DNA of 64,000 nt from Anaerocolumna xylanovorans DSM 12503 (GCF_900143645.1 NZ_FRFD01000013.1:113532-177531), one strand, 5' to 3'; positions 36,458 to 45,831 are shown, counted from the stretch's first letter. Notes: generated from the sequence alone by a model not told the origin. Numbers and translations: made by a program.

Positions 36458-37459
36458 ATGAGAAAAATGCTAAAATTTTTAGGAGTGTTACTGTTGGTAT
36501 TAACAGAGTGTTTACCCTTAAATACAGATAAGGCATACGCATACACATTAGAGAACCTCGAATCTTACATTGTAAATCCAGAGTGGTTTGACAATCAGGA
36601 AGGAAGAGCCGGTGACAATACTGGTACGGGTAAGACCGATTGCAGTTACCCGCAAATCAATTCCGATGTTATATATTTTGATAAAACACATAAATCATAT
36701 CAGCTATTGTTAAGACAGTATGACAAAGAAAAAGGCATTGACTTTGAAAATGACGATTTTGAATGGGAAGTAATAGATGAGCGAATCTGTACAGTTGATA
36801 GTGATGGTTTTGTAAAGGCAGGAGATATGACCGGCGCAACTACAGTCATTGCGGAAAATCAGAATTATGCTTTAGTTATTGTAGTTATCAATCTGACAGG
36901 AAAATATGATAGCTGGTATGAAAATATGTTTGTAAACAATTGGTTTTATGGAGGACTTTATAATATAAAGGAAGAAGAGTTATCGAGAAGTCTTGGTTCT
37001 GCTTTAAAGGGAATTGTAGATGCTTACGTGCAGCATGGAGACGAGCTATATACTAATCCTGAGATTAGAATTGAAATAGTTAGGGAGGCTGTGAGAATAA
37101 TAAACGGTAAGGGATATCATCCGGCGAGAATATTTGATTTATTTTTAGATGGCATTAGGACACAGAAATGTGCACATGTAATAGGTGCGACAGTGGAAAA
37201 TGGGGTTGTCTTAGATTCGCCGACCCTTTTATTACTTGACGGTAAAATCTATGAGTTAAATATTCTTGGGGGATTTTATGAGATAGCCACAGAAAAAGAT
37301 GGATATTGGAAGAATGGGTACTTTTATTATACATATTTGCACCATGGATTAACTGGGACTGATGAATGGAAAGTAAAATTTTCGACAACAAAAGAGTACA
37401 ATTATAACAATGAACATGATTATATGATAAATAAACTGCATGGTATTAAGATAGATTAA
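36458..37459 (+). CDS. Secreted protein with Big_2-like domain
   Basis: 333 residues. ATG 36458 is preferred because GAGAGGA is 9 bp upstream; longer in-frame starts overlap the previous gene. Signal peptide MRKMLKFLGVLLLVLTECLP ends near AYAYT. FEWEVIDERICTVDSDGFVK, then AGDMTGATTVIAEN is a bacterial Ig-like (Big_2) fold. The C-terminal half (HPARIFDLFLDGIRTQKCAH) is reminiscent of transglutaminase-like proteins but no catalytic triad can be assigned. Paired with the preceding secreted protein. Confidence 0.65.
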   Translation: MRKMLKFLGVLLLVLTECLPLNTDKAYAYTLENLESYIVNPEWFDNQEGRAGDNTGTGKTDCSYPQINSDVIYFDKTHKSYQLLLRQYDKEKGIDFENDDFEWEVIDERICTVDSDGFVKAGDMTGATTVIAENQNYALVIVVINLTGKYDSWYENMFVNNWFYGGLYNIKEEELSRSLGSALKGIVDAYVQHGDELYTNPEIRIEIVREAVRIINGKGYHPARIFDLFLDGIRTQKCAHVIGATVENGVVLDSPTLLLLDGKIYELNILGGFYEIATEKDGYWKNGYFYYTYLHHGLTGTDEWKVKFSTTKEYNYNNEHDYMINKLHGIKID

Positions 37460-37551
37460 GGAATGTTTCATACAGAACTAAAAGAGGAACTGCACCAGAC
37501 AAGATAGTGTTTTCCAAACGGGCGCTCGACTTGTTGAAAAGCTCTCAGTTG

Positions 37552-37591
37552 TTTTCTCACACCGTGCTCGTTTTTGGTTATGCCACATAAT
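37552..37591 (+). promoter_or_regulatory. Bipartite element promoter (TTTTCTCA - 26 nt - CATAAT)
   Basis: TTTTCTCA 37552-37559 and GCCACATAAT with CATAAT at 37586-37591, 47 bp before the YdjM-like gene. Second copy of the shared promoter. Confidence 0.55.
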
Positions 37592-37637
37592 AGTTACGTA
37601 ACCAATTATTATTGAATCGGAAGGAGATTTATATATT

Positions 37638-38189
37638 ATGACTCTCAAAACACATTTTGAGACAGGAATAGGATTATCTTTGCTTTTAGGTGGAAGCGCA
37701 ATTCAAAAAATAGATGTTATGAATATTTCACCTGCATCTAAACTTGGAATTATGGCGGCTATTGTGGTAGGGGTAGCGGCGGGGAGTGTCTACCCTGATA
37801 TTGATCTTGACGAATCTAATTTGAATGCAGAGGATGTAGATCTACACTGGGAAAATAAGCTGGATCGCCGTGGGGTGGTACATACAATGATTAATGTAGT
37901 TGGTGTGGCATTTCCATTTCTTTTAATAGCATTCGTGCTTGGCAAAGTAACATCTCTTGATTTCACCTGGATCGCTGTTTTGGGTTTATCTATGAGTGTT
38001 GGATGTATATGGCATATGCTCGTTGACACTCTTACTCCAGATGGAATTATGTGGTTGTATCCAATTACGGTATACCGATTCAGAATCCCACTCATTAATA
38101 ACTGCACAATAGAAAGAATTTTCCGCATTCTTGTGACGGGTGTATTGATCTATGGTGCAGTTTATTATTGGTCAACGAATCTTTATTAG
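37638..38189 (+). CDS. YdjM-like membrane-bound metal-dependent hydrolase
   Basis: 183 residues. Membrane protein of the YdjM/DUF457 family: about four hydrophobic segments (ASKLGIMAAIVVGVAAGSV, VVGVAFPFLLIAFVLGKV) with conserved polar motifs YPDIDLDESN, RRGVVHT and HMLVDTLTPDGIMWLYP that should bind metal in the membrane. Family members are often carried by plasmids and phages; biochemical function is unsettled. GGAGAT precedes ATG 37638. It is 14 bp ahead of the next membrane gene. Confidence 0.8.
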   Translation: MTLKTHFETGIGLSLLLGGSAIQKIDVMNISPASKLGIMAAIVVGVAAGSVYPDIDLDESNLNAEDVDLHWENKLDRRGVVHTMINVVGVAFPFLLIAFVLGKVTSLDFTWIAVLGLSMSVGCIWHMLVDTLTPDGIMWLYPITVYRFRIPLINNCTIERIFRILVTGVLIYGAVYYWSTNLY

Positions 38190-38203
38190 GAAGGAGAAAC
38201 AAT

Positions 38204-39409
38204 ATGAATCCAAGTGCAGCAAATAATATCATAATCAGCTATGCATCCAGACAAGGATACCCTACTGTGGCACAAGCCCAAGATATGGAACACAGCGATT
38301 TCTTAAAAGGACTCGAAATCTGGCCGACAGAGTATATAACGGCTCTGCCTGATGCCGGTCTTCATTACAAATTAAACGGTAAAGTACAACACCCTCAGAC
38401 TGGGCAGATTGTACGCTCAGAATGGGGCTGGAAGATGGAACAGGTACAAAAAACTCTTGAGTTCAGAAATTCGACAGAAGGTAAAAAGTATGTTCTTCGC
38501 TCTATTACGCCTGTGGCAGTAAGAAACGAAGATACTGATGTAAATGATATGCTTAACACCGTATCTATCAAAGTATCTGCTACTACCGGTTCTGCAAAGA
38601 GCGATAAGAAACAGACTCAGATTAACATTGAACGATTGACTCACATCAGTGCTCTCGAAAAAAGTATTTCTGCTGGAGGTGCTTTAAGAACAATGTATGA
38701 CGCTACTCTTAAGGCACACAAAAATGGCATAGAAAACCTCATGACGAACGAAGATGCGGCAAAAGCAGCTATGTACAGCAAGAGACGTAAGAGAATCCCT
38801 GCTCTTCTGCTCTCTTGGCTTGTTATGCCTCTTTACGTCATCCTTAGAGCCTTTGACATGTTCTTCGATGGCGGTATTATCTCTGCAAAGATGGGATACC
38901 AGGGATTAGCACTTGGTCCAAAGGTTGGTAGTAATCATCCGTTTCTCGGAAGATTCTCAATCCCAATTGTTGTAGCGACCTTCATTTCCTTTGTCAGCGC
39001 AATTACAAAGTATAACGCTGGAGTTGAAAATTATGTTAAACATGGGATCGTTGTCTCCGGAATAATCATGATCCCGCTGTATATGATTGGATTTATCATC
39101 CTGAAGCAGTTTTTCGATATTCCGTTTATTATTCTAACAAATAAGTATGGGATCATTGCAGAGTGGGCAAGTCACAAGTTTAATCCTACTGCTGCTGAAG
39201 AATTCCAGCTTGGCGGCGTAACCCAGACTTATGAACAGCAAGATATTCTGGGACGGATGATTAAGGAAAGAGAAGCGCTCATTCGGGATCTGAAAATTTC
39301 GATAGAAAACAACATACCATATGCCAAATGTGATACGTTATGCAAGGACAAAAAGTTCTCGCTCAAAACTCTTGAGAAAGAAGATGGAGATGTTATTGGG
39401 ATTTCATGA
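38204..39409 (+). CDS. Membrane protein of unknown function
   Basis: 401 residues from ATG 38204 with AAGGAG upstream; the earlier in-frame start overlaps the previous gene. The N-terminal 200 residues are soluble (YKLNGKVQHPQTGQIVRSEW). Then come three or so membrane segments: IPALLLSWLVMPLYVILRAF, IPIVVATFISFVSAI and GIVVSGIIMIPLYMIGFIIL. The tail is soluble. No family recognised. Same operon as the YdjM-like gene; could be part of a mobilization or exclusion function. Confidence 0.55.
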   Translation: MNPSAANNIIISYASRQGYPTVAQAQDMEHSDFLKGLEIWPTEYITALPDAGLHYKLNGKVQHPQTGQIVRSEWGWKMEQVQKTLEFRNSTEGKKYVLRSITPVAVRNEDTDVNDMLNTVSIKVSATTGSAKSDKKQTQINIERLTHISALEKSISAGGALRTMYDATLKAHKNGIENLMTNEDAAKAAMYSKRRKRIPALLLSWLVMPLYVILRAFDMFFDGGIISAKMGYQGLALGPKVGSNHPFLGRFSIPIVVATFISFVSAITKYNAGVENYVKHGIVVSGIIMIPLYMIGFIILKQFFDIPFIILTNKYGIIAEWASHKFNPTAAEEFQLGGVTQTYEQQDILGRMIKEREALIRDLKISIENNIPYAKCDTLCKDKKFSLKTLEKEDGDVIGIS

Positions 39410-39597
39410 GATCCTTTCTTCTGATTTAAACCCATAAGCCAAAACGGAAACTTTACTATGATCGCGTAAAAATAGAGTATGCATGGAATTTACAGATGGT
39501 AGTACCATGAAGTATGTAAATACAAACTCAAAACTACAATCATTTTACAAGATGTAAACGTAGATTAAGATTAATTTTACGAAAGGAAATATTCTTT

Positions 39598-40176
39598 ATG
39601 AATGTGGCTTATATCCGAGTATCGACAGTAGAACAGAATGAAGGCCGTCAGGTCGAAGCACTTAAAAAGCATAATATCGAAAAGTGGTTCACTGAAAAAG
39701 TCAGTGGCAAGGATACGAACCGGCCACAGCTACAGGCAATGTTGGATTATGTCAGGGAAGGAGATACGATTTACGTACATGATTTTTCACGACTGGCTAG
39801 AAGCACGAAAGATCTTTTATCTATTAATGAAAAAATAAAAGCAAAGGGTGTTCATATCGTAAGTAATAAGGAAAACATTGATAGTAGTACACCAACCGGA
39901 AAACTGATGCTTACGATGATTGGTGCCATTGCAGAATTTGAGAGACAGAATATGCTTGAAAGGCAAGCCGAAGGAATTGCCATTGCGAAAAGAGAGGGTA
40001 AGTTTAAGGGTGAGCAGGTAAAGAAAATTGACGACCAAATTTGGAATCGGTGTCACAATCAGTATATGCAACGGGAACTGACAAAGGCTGCCTTTGCGAA
40101 AACACTGAATATCAGCAGACCTACTCTTGACAAGCTTTTAAGGGAAAAGATTGGTAATAATGTTTCGAGCTTATAA
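39598..40176 (+). CDS. Small serine recombinase (resolvase/invertase type)
   Basis: 192 residues. The catalytic domain has the active serine in AYIRVSTVEQN, then GDTIYVHDFSRLARS and GKLMLTMIGAIAEFERQNML. The C-terminal helix-turn-helix is ELTKAAFAKTLNISRPTLDK. Size fits Tn3-type resolvases and DNA invertases. In mobile elements such enzymes resolve multimers or invert segments. I did not find an obvious res site next to it; 39410-39597 has no strong dyad. Confidence 0.9.
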   Translation: MNVAYIRVSTVEQNEGRQVEALKKHNIEKWFTEKVSGKDTNRPQLQAMLDYVREGDTIYVHDFSRLARSTKDLLSINEKIKAKGVHIVSNKENIDSSTPTGKLMLTMIGAIAEFERQNMLERQAEGIAIAKREGKFKGEQVKKIDDQIWNRCHNQYMQRELTKAAFAKTLNISRPTLDKLLREKIGNNVSSL

Positions 40177-40270
40177 TTTAGAAATTTGAAAAGTGGGTGT
40201 AATTAAAGATGGGTCTGCTACATCAGATAATTGATTAGAGCAAAGAGGAAGTTGGAAGGAGTAAACCGAT

Positions 40271-40519
40271 ATGCTTAGAAAACGCAAAATGATTATGATT
40301 ATGAAAAACGAATATGATAGTTTTATGAGGAAACAAGAAATACAGACTTATCGCTCCAGTTCAGGTTTTCTAAAATATCTTCGTGAAAAAGCGCTAAAAA
40401 TAGATCCTTGGGCAAGAATTATGCAGATTGATGAAGTGCCTACGTTAGTTATTCACCGGACAGAAGCGCCTAGTGTGGTTACTGTTCGTCTGGTAGAAAA
40501 AGAAACAGAAACAAGATGA
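40271..40519 (+). CDS. Hypothetical small basic protein
   Basis: 82 residues from ATG 40271; GAAGGAG upstream. Lysine and arginine rich, with TYRSSSGFLKYLREKALKID then WARIMQIDEVPTLVIHRTEA. No domain recognised. One of a series of small genes between the recombinase and the HD gene, each with its own ribosome binding site, as is usual for mobile-element accessory genes. Confidence 0.5.
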   Translation: MLRKRKMIMIMKNEYDSFMRKQEIQTYRSSSGFLKYLREKALKIDPWARIMQIDEVPTLVIHRTEAPSVVTVRLVEKETETR

Positions 40520-40573
40520 CTAGATAAGAAGGAATATGTACTTAAAATATTATACGATGTAGATTACCCTACG

Positions 40574-40600
40574 AATTATTTTGAGTTTCTCAAAATAATT
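40574..40600. repeat. 12-bp hairpin with TTT loop between direct repeats
   Basis: AATTATTTTGAG-TTT-CTCAAAATAATT. TACCCTA occurs on each side (40565-40571 and 40602-40608). No T-run follows. Possible attenuator or recombination site. Confidence 0.6.
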
Positions 40601-40698
40601 TGTACCCTAGTGAATTTTTCCGAGAAGGAAAAGAACCAATAATTTATAATGATACATAGGAACTGAGACATATGAAGACGAGGAGGTTGATTTATCCG

Positions 40699-41100
40699 AT
40701 GATGATTAAAGATATCTATGGCAACGATAAGATGATTACCCCTGGGGATCTTGTTGTAAAAAATCAGAAGTATACATTTATTATGAATGTAAGGAAGAAA
40801 GGCAGAATAGATGTCCAAAAAGCCGCGGAGCTAAACGGGTACAGTGTCATATTTGTAGATAACGCATCCACTATGTACGCAGATCCTTTACCAGATGATT
40901 GTTCTGTCTATATGCTACAAACAGATTTCGATAAAAAATGTAGCATGGACAGATTAATAAACACATGTACCACTATTTCAACAAAGTATAAGGAGAAACT
41001 AAACGAAAAAGGCTACGATGTATCTAATGTGCGCCTTAATGATATATATTTAGGATGCGAGATACATGAAAATATTCCACTAAAATCATCATGTGATTAA
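40699..41100 (+). CDS. Hypothetical protein
   Basis: 133 residues if started at ATG 40699, 11 bp after GAGGAGG; an in-frame ATG at 40672 precedes that binding site. MIKDIYGNDKMITPGDLVVK and AELNGYSVIFVDNASTMYAD; cysteine-containing C-terminus. No family recognised. Its end is followed within 25 bp by the next small reading frame, suggesting co-transcription. Confidence 0.5.
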   Translation: MMIKDIYGNDKMITPGDLVVKNQKYTFIMNVRKKGRIDVQKAAELNGYSVIFVDNASTMYADPLPDDCSVYMLQTDFDKKCSMDRLINTCTTISTKYKEKLNEKGYDVSNVRLNDIYLGCEIHENIPLKSSCD

Positions 41101-41122
41101 TAATTAAGAAGGATCAGTACAA

Positions 41123-41345
41123 ATGTACGTACGTAGACTATTCAGTCGAAATTGATTTTCTCGAAAAATTATTACCAGATTATATTGAGCTCTTAAAGGA
41201 AGCAGAAGAGTATGATGCTGCCGGAAGGTATGGAGAATATGATAACTGCGTTCAATCAATAGATATCGGTGCAAAGTTAATGTGCATGGGTGGACGAATC
41301 AGCTCATATCAATGGGATACATTAATGAGGAGATATAGTTCATAG
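41123..41345 (+). pseudogene. Small helical gene with frame break near its start
   Basis: ATG 41123 has AAGAAGGA 8 bp upstream but its frame stops after ten codons. A second frame then runs to 41345 with protein-like sequence (EIDFLEKLLPDYIELLKEAE, YDAAGRYGEYDNCVQSIDIG, WDTLMRRYSS) and has no ATG, GTG or TTG near its beginning. A single-base shift near 41130-41150 would join them into a protein of about 73 residues. Either a recent pseudogene or an error. Confidence 0.5.
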
Positions 41346-41361
41346 AAATGGGAGATGACTT

Positions 41362-41721
41362 ATGGGGAAAATGTACGAGAGTATTATACAGGGGCTACAA
41401 GAGGCAATAGATGACGCTCAAGGTAAGATCCAACTCAAGAATAAATTAACAGGTTCTGAATATACCCATGGCGTGCCAGAAAGACCGGTGCGAGTGAAAA
41501 TGCCAGAATTCACACAACTAAAAACAGACTATACCATTCCGCCAATGCTGCAAAAAGATATCGATGCTCTACAAAAAGGCGTAGAAGAGGATGTTCTGTA
41601 TGTTGACTGTCTGCAGGATGAAGTACGACAGTCGGCGCATGGCTATACAGGTGGAGAAGATGGCTTGACGGAAGAACAGGCTGAAGAGATTATAACTTAT
41701 TATTGCAGGCGAAGATGGTAA
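41362..41721 (+). CDS. Hypothetical protein
   Basis: 119 residues from ATG 41362 with GGGAGAT upstream. The N-terminal helix MYESIIQGLQEAIDDAQGKI is of the type that begins many small element proteins of Firmicutes. The remainder (MLQKDIDALQKGVEEDVLYV) is acidic and ends in YYCRRRW. It may be an antitoxin-like or regulatory protein, but no partner toxin is evident beside it. Confidence 0.55.
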   Translation: MGKMYESIIQGLQEAIDDAQGKIQLKNKLTGSEYTHGVPERPVRVKMPEFTQLKTDYTIPPMLQKDIDALQKGVEEDVLYVDCLQDEVRQSAHGYTGGEDGLTEEQAEEIITYYCRRRW

Positions 41722-41790
41722 AATTAAAAGCCATTATAGCGCATTTAAAGTAGTTACCGATTTATCTCAAATCTTAAGGAGGCGGAATAG

Positions 41791-41946
41791 ATGCTAAAAG
41801 CATTACCAACGCACGATGGCTTTAGAGCAGTGAGAGAATATGATTATTACAGCCATTACATACTTACAATTGATGAGTACAATCAGATAATTGAAGAAAA
41901 TAGGGCAATGAAAGAAGAAATAGCGAAACTAAGAAAAATTATTTAA
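41791..41946 (+). CDS. Small coiled-coil protein
   Basis: 51 residues, ATG 41791 directly after AAGGAGGCGG. Reads MLKALPTHDGFRAVREYDYY then a short coiled coil, IIEENRAMKEEIAKLRKII. Strong ribosome binding site and good composition support a real gene. Function unknown. Confidence 0.6.
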   Translation: MLKALPTHDGFRAVREYDYYSHYILTIDEYNQIIEENRAMKEEIAKLRKII

Positions 41947-42103
41947 ATGGGAAGGTGCGATGACACTGTAAGACCTTTGAAGCAGGCTTAATGTTATGAT
42001 AGAAACGAAAACAAGTAATGAATAATAAATGCATTAGAATAATAAGGCAGGGAACTCATATCAGAATTCCCTGTCTCTATTTGTTCTATTCGCTGATACT
42101 TGG

Positions 42104-42838
42104 CTAGTCAAAAGGATTCGGTTCGTCATTGTCATTATTTTGAGCTGGACGTTCTACTATCTCTAGCAAAATATCATTCGCTTCTGCTTTGTTTCCAAAG
42201 GGGCCTTCGATAATTTTGGACCCTTCAAGGTCAGCTTCATGGAGTGCTAATACGAGTGGATATTCCTCCATGGCTTTTCCTAGACTCGGATAAAGAGACT
42301 TTTCCTCAGAAAATCCCATATGCCAACGAATCGCCATAATCTCATCAGTTGTTAGATTGATGAACCGATTTATGAGTATTACGCTTTTTTCTCCGTGTCC
42401 TAAAGGCATTTTATCATCGATTACATACCTTTCTACACTTTCCCAGATAAAATCACCCATACCATCATGCTTCACCTCACCTTTTGGTGCAGCTGCTACT
42501 TTGTCTGCATCGTATGTTTTTTGATTTCTTGTACCTTTGGTATAAAAATTGGCCTTACACAAATCATGCAAAAGTGCAACAAGAATTAAACTTTCATCTG
42601 AAATATCCTTAAGAACTTTATTCCACACGAGACATAGCTTCTTAATAGCCAAAAAATCATATATATTCAGACTATGAAGCAACAAACCGCCCTCACATGC
42701 AAGATGGAACTGCGTAGATGCCGGAGCAGAATAAAAGTCTGTATCCGTTCTAATGTAATTAATCAGTTCGTTCACTCCATTCCGATTAACTTTTTCTAAG
42801 AGACTTTCAAATCTTTTAATATTTTTCTGGTTATCCAT
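42104..42838 (-). CDS. HD-domain phosphohydrolase/nuclease
   Basis: 244 residues; ATG 42838 (MDNQKNIKRF) has AAAGGA upstream and is preferred over ATG 42847. The HD metal site is laid out as HLACEGGLLLHSLN, VALLHDLCKA, GHGEKS and RWHMGF, the pattern of YhaM-like 3'-5' exonucleases and related HD hydrolases. It lies alone on the minus strand and has the element's bipartite promoter 30 bp upstream (42868-42907). The C-terminus is acidic (NDNDEPNPFD). Substrate, nucleotide or RNA end, cannot be told from sequence. Confidence 0.75.
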   Translation of the reverse strand: MDNQKNIKRFESLLEKVNRNGVNELINYIRTDTDFYSAPASTQFHLACEGGLLLHSLNIYDFLAIKKLCLVWNKVLKDISDESLILVALLHDLCKANFYTKGTRNQKTYDADKVAAAPKGEVKHDGMGDFIWESVERYVIDDKMPLGHGEKSVILINRFINLTTDEIMAIRWHMGFSEEKSLYPSLGKAMEEYPLVLALHEADLEGSKIIEGPFGNKAEANDILLEIVERPAQNNDNDEPNPFD

Positions 42839-42867
42839 AAAAATCATCCTTTCTCAATTATATTTTT

Positions 42868-42907
42868 ATTATGTAAGAAAAAATCTGTTTCATCATTTTG
42901 TGAGAAA
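42868..42907 (-). promoter_or_regulatory. Bipartite element promoter of the HD gene
   Basis: On the minus strand TTTCTCA (42907-42901), 27 nt, then CATAAT (42873-42868), 30 bp ahead of the HD gene. A second weaker match, TTTTCTCA - 27 nt - TACAAT, lies further upstream at 43037-42997. The 43038-43391 stretch is AT-rich and non-coding and probably holds the promoter of the next rightward gene. Confidence 0.55.
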
Positions 42908-43391
42908 TTAAATTTTACTAACTCCTTTTTAGCCAAATGGTTCGGATATATACTCTCTATAAATAATTGAAGAGATTCTTTGTTTGTTGCAATTAAATTG
43001 TATAGACGTGATTACGGGTTCCTTAATTATGAGAAAACACAATCCGGATTATTTGGTTGTAATATGTAATATTTCCAAATATAGCTTGTTATGCTAACTA
43101 AATATGGTAAAATAAATTTGTCAGAACGAATAAATTTCCGCTAATAATTAATGAAATAAAGTATATGTGAATTCAGGTAATAGGTAAACGAGGAGCTGGG
43201 AAGTGTAATTATTGTTATATGAATAAAGATGAAAGAAAAGATATTTTAATAAATCCAGAGTTAAAACAAGTATACATATGAATGATACACCGAATAGGTT
43301 AGAAAATAGATTTTTTGTTAGAAATATAATGAAAAAACATTATCTGCTTTAAGGAGAAAGTAAATTATAGTTACCTAGGAGAAGAAAGATT

Positions 43392-45797
43392 ATGATTGGA
43401 AAACGAGTATTAGACTTAAATGGTGGTTTAGGTGGAAAGGTGCATGCTTTTCAAAAAAAGGGATTTGATGTTGTTAAAGTGATTGATAACGATTCAGAAA
43501 ATTGCAAAATATTAGAAAAAATTACTGCAAAAGATAAAGTTACTAATAGTGACATTCTGGAAATTGATTCAAGCAATTTACCTGATGTTGATATAATTAT
43601 AGCAAATTACGCCATTCAAGCATTTTCAGTAGCTAGGAAAGGAAAATTTGATAATAATAGAGATATTAATCATGTGATATATAATATAATATCACAAAAA
43701 AGGCCACAGTTTTTCCTGATTGAAGTGCCGGTACATATTATTGCTAATATTAAGTACAATTTGGAATCCTATATGTCAAATTATATTACACTTGGATATG
43801 AAGTTTTTTATCAAATTTATGATGAGATGAATTTTTCGGGTTATCCAGTTGTGGGAAAGCAAGGATATTTCATTGGAATATTGAATTTATCGTATGAGAA
43901 GTTCGAATTCCCAGAGACAGTTTATTTTGAAGCTGTTAATGAGTTGCCTTTTGAAAAAATCGACAATGCAGAGAGCTGGTATAGAGTAAATAATTTTCCG
44001 ATCAAGGATTTGGAAGCAGGACAGATATATGTAAAAAAAATTAATGAATTGAAAGAAACAAAGAATGTATATTTAGGTAGAGCATATGAAAATTACTTGG
44101 TTGATTCTATTGGACCAAGGAGATTTACACATAATGAAATAGCAAATCTCAAAGGTCTTGCTGATATGGATTATAATTTCTGTTTAAATAAAAGACGTAT
44201 GTATAATAAGATTGCAAATGAATCTAACGTGTATATAGTAAGTGCTATTGCTGATCGAATACTAATTCTGATAGATAACATTAATAAAATAAAAAATAAC
44301 ACTGAGAGTATAGGGAATACTATTGAAAACAAAGAAAAAAACAGCAATATTATTTTCTCTAAGCTAATTCTCAAAGAGATTTATATTAAAAAACTCAAAG
44401 GATTAAATGATTTAGAGTTAAAATTCGAAAAAAATTTGACAGCACTAATGGGCGTAAATGGATCGGGAAAATCTACTATTCTTCACGCTCTGGCATGTGT
44501 ATATATGCCATTTGAAAAAGGAGAAAATTATGTATTTAGTGAATTTTTCACTCCAACTCCGGATGCAAATTGGAGGGGGAGTTCGTTTACTGTAGTAAAT
44601 TATGATGAAAATTTGGGAGAAGTAACCCAAAAAAAATATGAAAAAAAGGGTTATCGGTGGGCAAGATATAGTAATCGGCCAGAGAGGGATGTATTTTATA
44701 TTGGAATTACGTCTTGTATTCCTGAAATTGAAATAGAAAAAAGCACATCGTTTATTAATTATATATCAAAAAATATAACCGAAAAACATGTGAAAAAAAT
44801 AGTAACAGATGCAGCCTATATAATGCAAAAAGATTATGCAGAATTAATGCTTCATGAAACACGAAAAAAAAATTATATTGGTGTACGAACAAAAGCAAAT
44901 ATTAATTATTCTGCTTTGAGTATGGGAGCTGGAGAGCAACGAGTTATTAAGATATTACAGACGGTATATAATGCACATCAATATTCAATGATTCTTATAG
45001 ATGAAATTGATTTGCTTTTACATGCAAATGCATTTAGAAAATTAATCGAAATATTGTCAGATATTGCATGCACCAAAAAATTACAAATTATTTTTTCTAC
45101 ACATTCAATGGAAATGCTTGATCTTGAACAATATGCAGATATTAAGTATTTAGATCATAAAGATGGTAAAATACTTGTATATAATACAGTAAATCCGGAT
45201 TTGTTATATGAGTTAAGTGGGAAAACTGAAAAGCCCTTTTCAATTTATGTAGAAGACTATTTAGCGCAATCTATTGTTAGTAAAGTGGCAAAAGATCTCA
45301 AAATGCGAAAATACATAAATATTATTTGTTATGGAGCTATAGAAAATGCATTTACAGTAGCGGCTGGAAAAGTCCTTGATGGAGAAGAATTAAGTAAGTT
45401 TTTGGTAGTAACTGATGGGGATAAATATATTACAAGAGAAGAAAAAAAGAAGCGTTTACAAAGCGTATTGTCTGGAACAGAGCAAGAACACGGTGATAAA
45501 ATAGAAAAAGCTCTTTCAATAATTGTACAATTTGAGTTGCCTAAGAATACACCTCCCGAAGAATATATACATTCAATGCTTGTGGCAATGGACAGTGAAG
45601 AAGAATGTGTCACATGTGCAAAAAAAATAAGAAATGTAAACAATAGTCATGAGTGGATTGGAAAAATTGAAGAGCAGATGGGAACTGGAAAGGATGTTTA
45701 CTATGATATTATGGAAGTTGTTGCGGAAAATGAAAATTGGCTAAAGTATGTAGAAAATATACAAAAGTGGATTAAGGAAAAAAAGGAAGAAGTTTAG
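43392..45797 (+). CDS. C5-cytosine-methyltransferase-like domain fused to OLD-family ATPase/TOPRIM nuclease
   Basis: 801 residues; AGGAGAAG precedes ATG 43392. Residues 1-300 follow a C5 DNA methyltransferase: motif I VLDLNGGLGGKVHAF (6-20), motif IV region DIIIANYAIQAFSVA, RPQFFLIEVP (motif VI position), PRRFTHNEIANLKGL (motif IX, about 241) and IANESNVYIVSAIAD (motif X). The catalytic Pro-Cys-Gln is replaced by Ala74-Ile75-Gln76, so methylation should be lost. Residues 330-620 are an ABC ATPase: Walker A GVNGSGKST (354-362), signature LSMGAGEQR, Walker B ILIDEIDLL (534-542). The C-terminus has a TOPRIM-like layout: YVEDYLAQ (E621) and VVTDGDK (D675, D677). OLD proteins are ATP-dependent nucleases of phage defence. 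I infer a DNA-sensing dead methyltransferase coupled to a nuclease. Confidence 0.75.
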   Translation: MIGKRVLDLNGGLGGKVHAFQKKGFDVVKVIDNDSENCKILEKITAKDKVTNSDILEIDSSNLPDVDIIIANYAIQAFSVARKGKFDNNRDINHVIYNIISQKRPQFFLIEVPVHIIANIKYNLESYMSNYITLGYEVFYQIYDEMNFSGYPVVGKQGYFIGILNLSYEKFEFPETVYFEAVNELPFEKIDNAESWYRVNNFPIKDLEAGQIYVKKINELKETKNVYLGRAYENYLVDSIGPRRFTHNEIANLKGLADMDYNFCLNKRRMYNKIANESNVYIVSAIADRILILIDNINKIKNNTESIGNTIENKEKNSNIIFSKLILKEIYIKKLKGLNDLELKFEKNLTALMGVNGSGKSTILHALACVYMPFEKGENYVFSEFFTPTPDANWRGSSFTVVNYDENLGEVTQKKYEKKGYRWARYSNRPERDVFYIGITSCIPEIEIEKSTSFINYISKNITEKHVKKIVTDAAYIMQKDYAELMLHETRKKNYIGVRTKANINYSALSMGAGEQRVIKILQTVYNAHQYSMILIDEIDLLLHANAFRKLIEILSDIACTKKLQIIFSTHSMEMLDLEQYADIKYLDHKDGKILVYNTVNPDLLYELSGKTEKPFSIYVEDYLAQSIVSKVAKDLKMRKYINIICYGAIENAFTVAAGKVLDGEELSKFLVVTDGDKYITREEKKKRLQSVLSGTEQEHGDKIEKALSIIVQFELPKNTPPEEYIHSMLVAMDSEEECVTCAKKIRNVNNSHEWIGKIEEQMGTGKDVYYDIMEVVAENENWLKYVENIQKWIKEKKEEV

Positions 45798-45831
45798 CTG
45801 AATGTAATTGTATTATTTTAAGGAGATCACT

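Noticed and set aside
43392..45797. Active C5 cytosine methyltransferase of a restriction-modification system
   Set aside because: The catalytic cysteine of the PCQ motif is absent (AIQ), and the protein continues into an ATPase/TOPRIM module, so a normal modification enzyme is unlikely.
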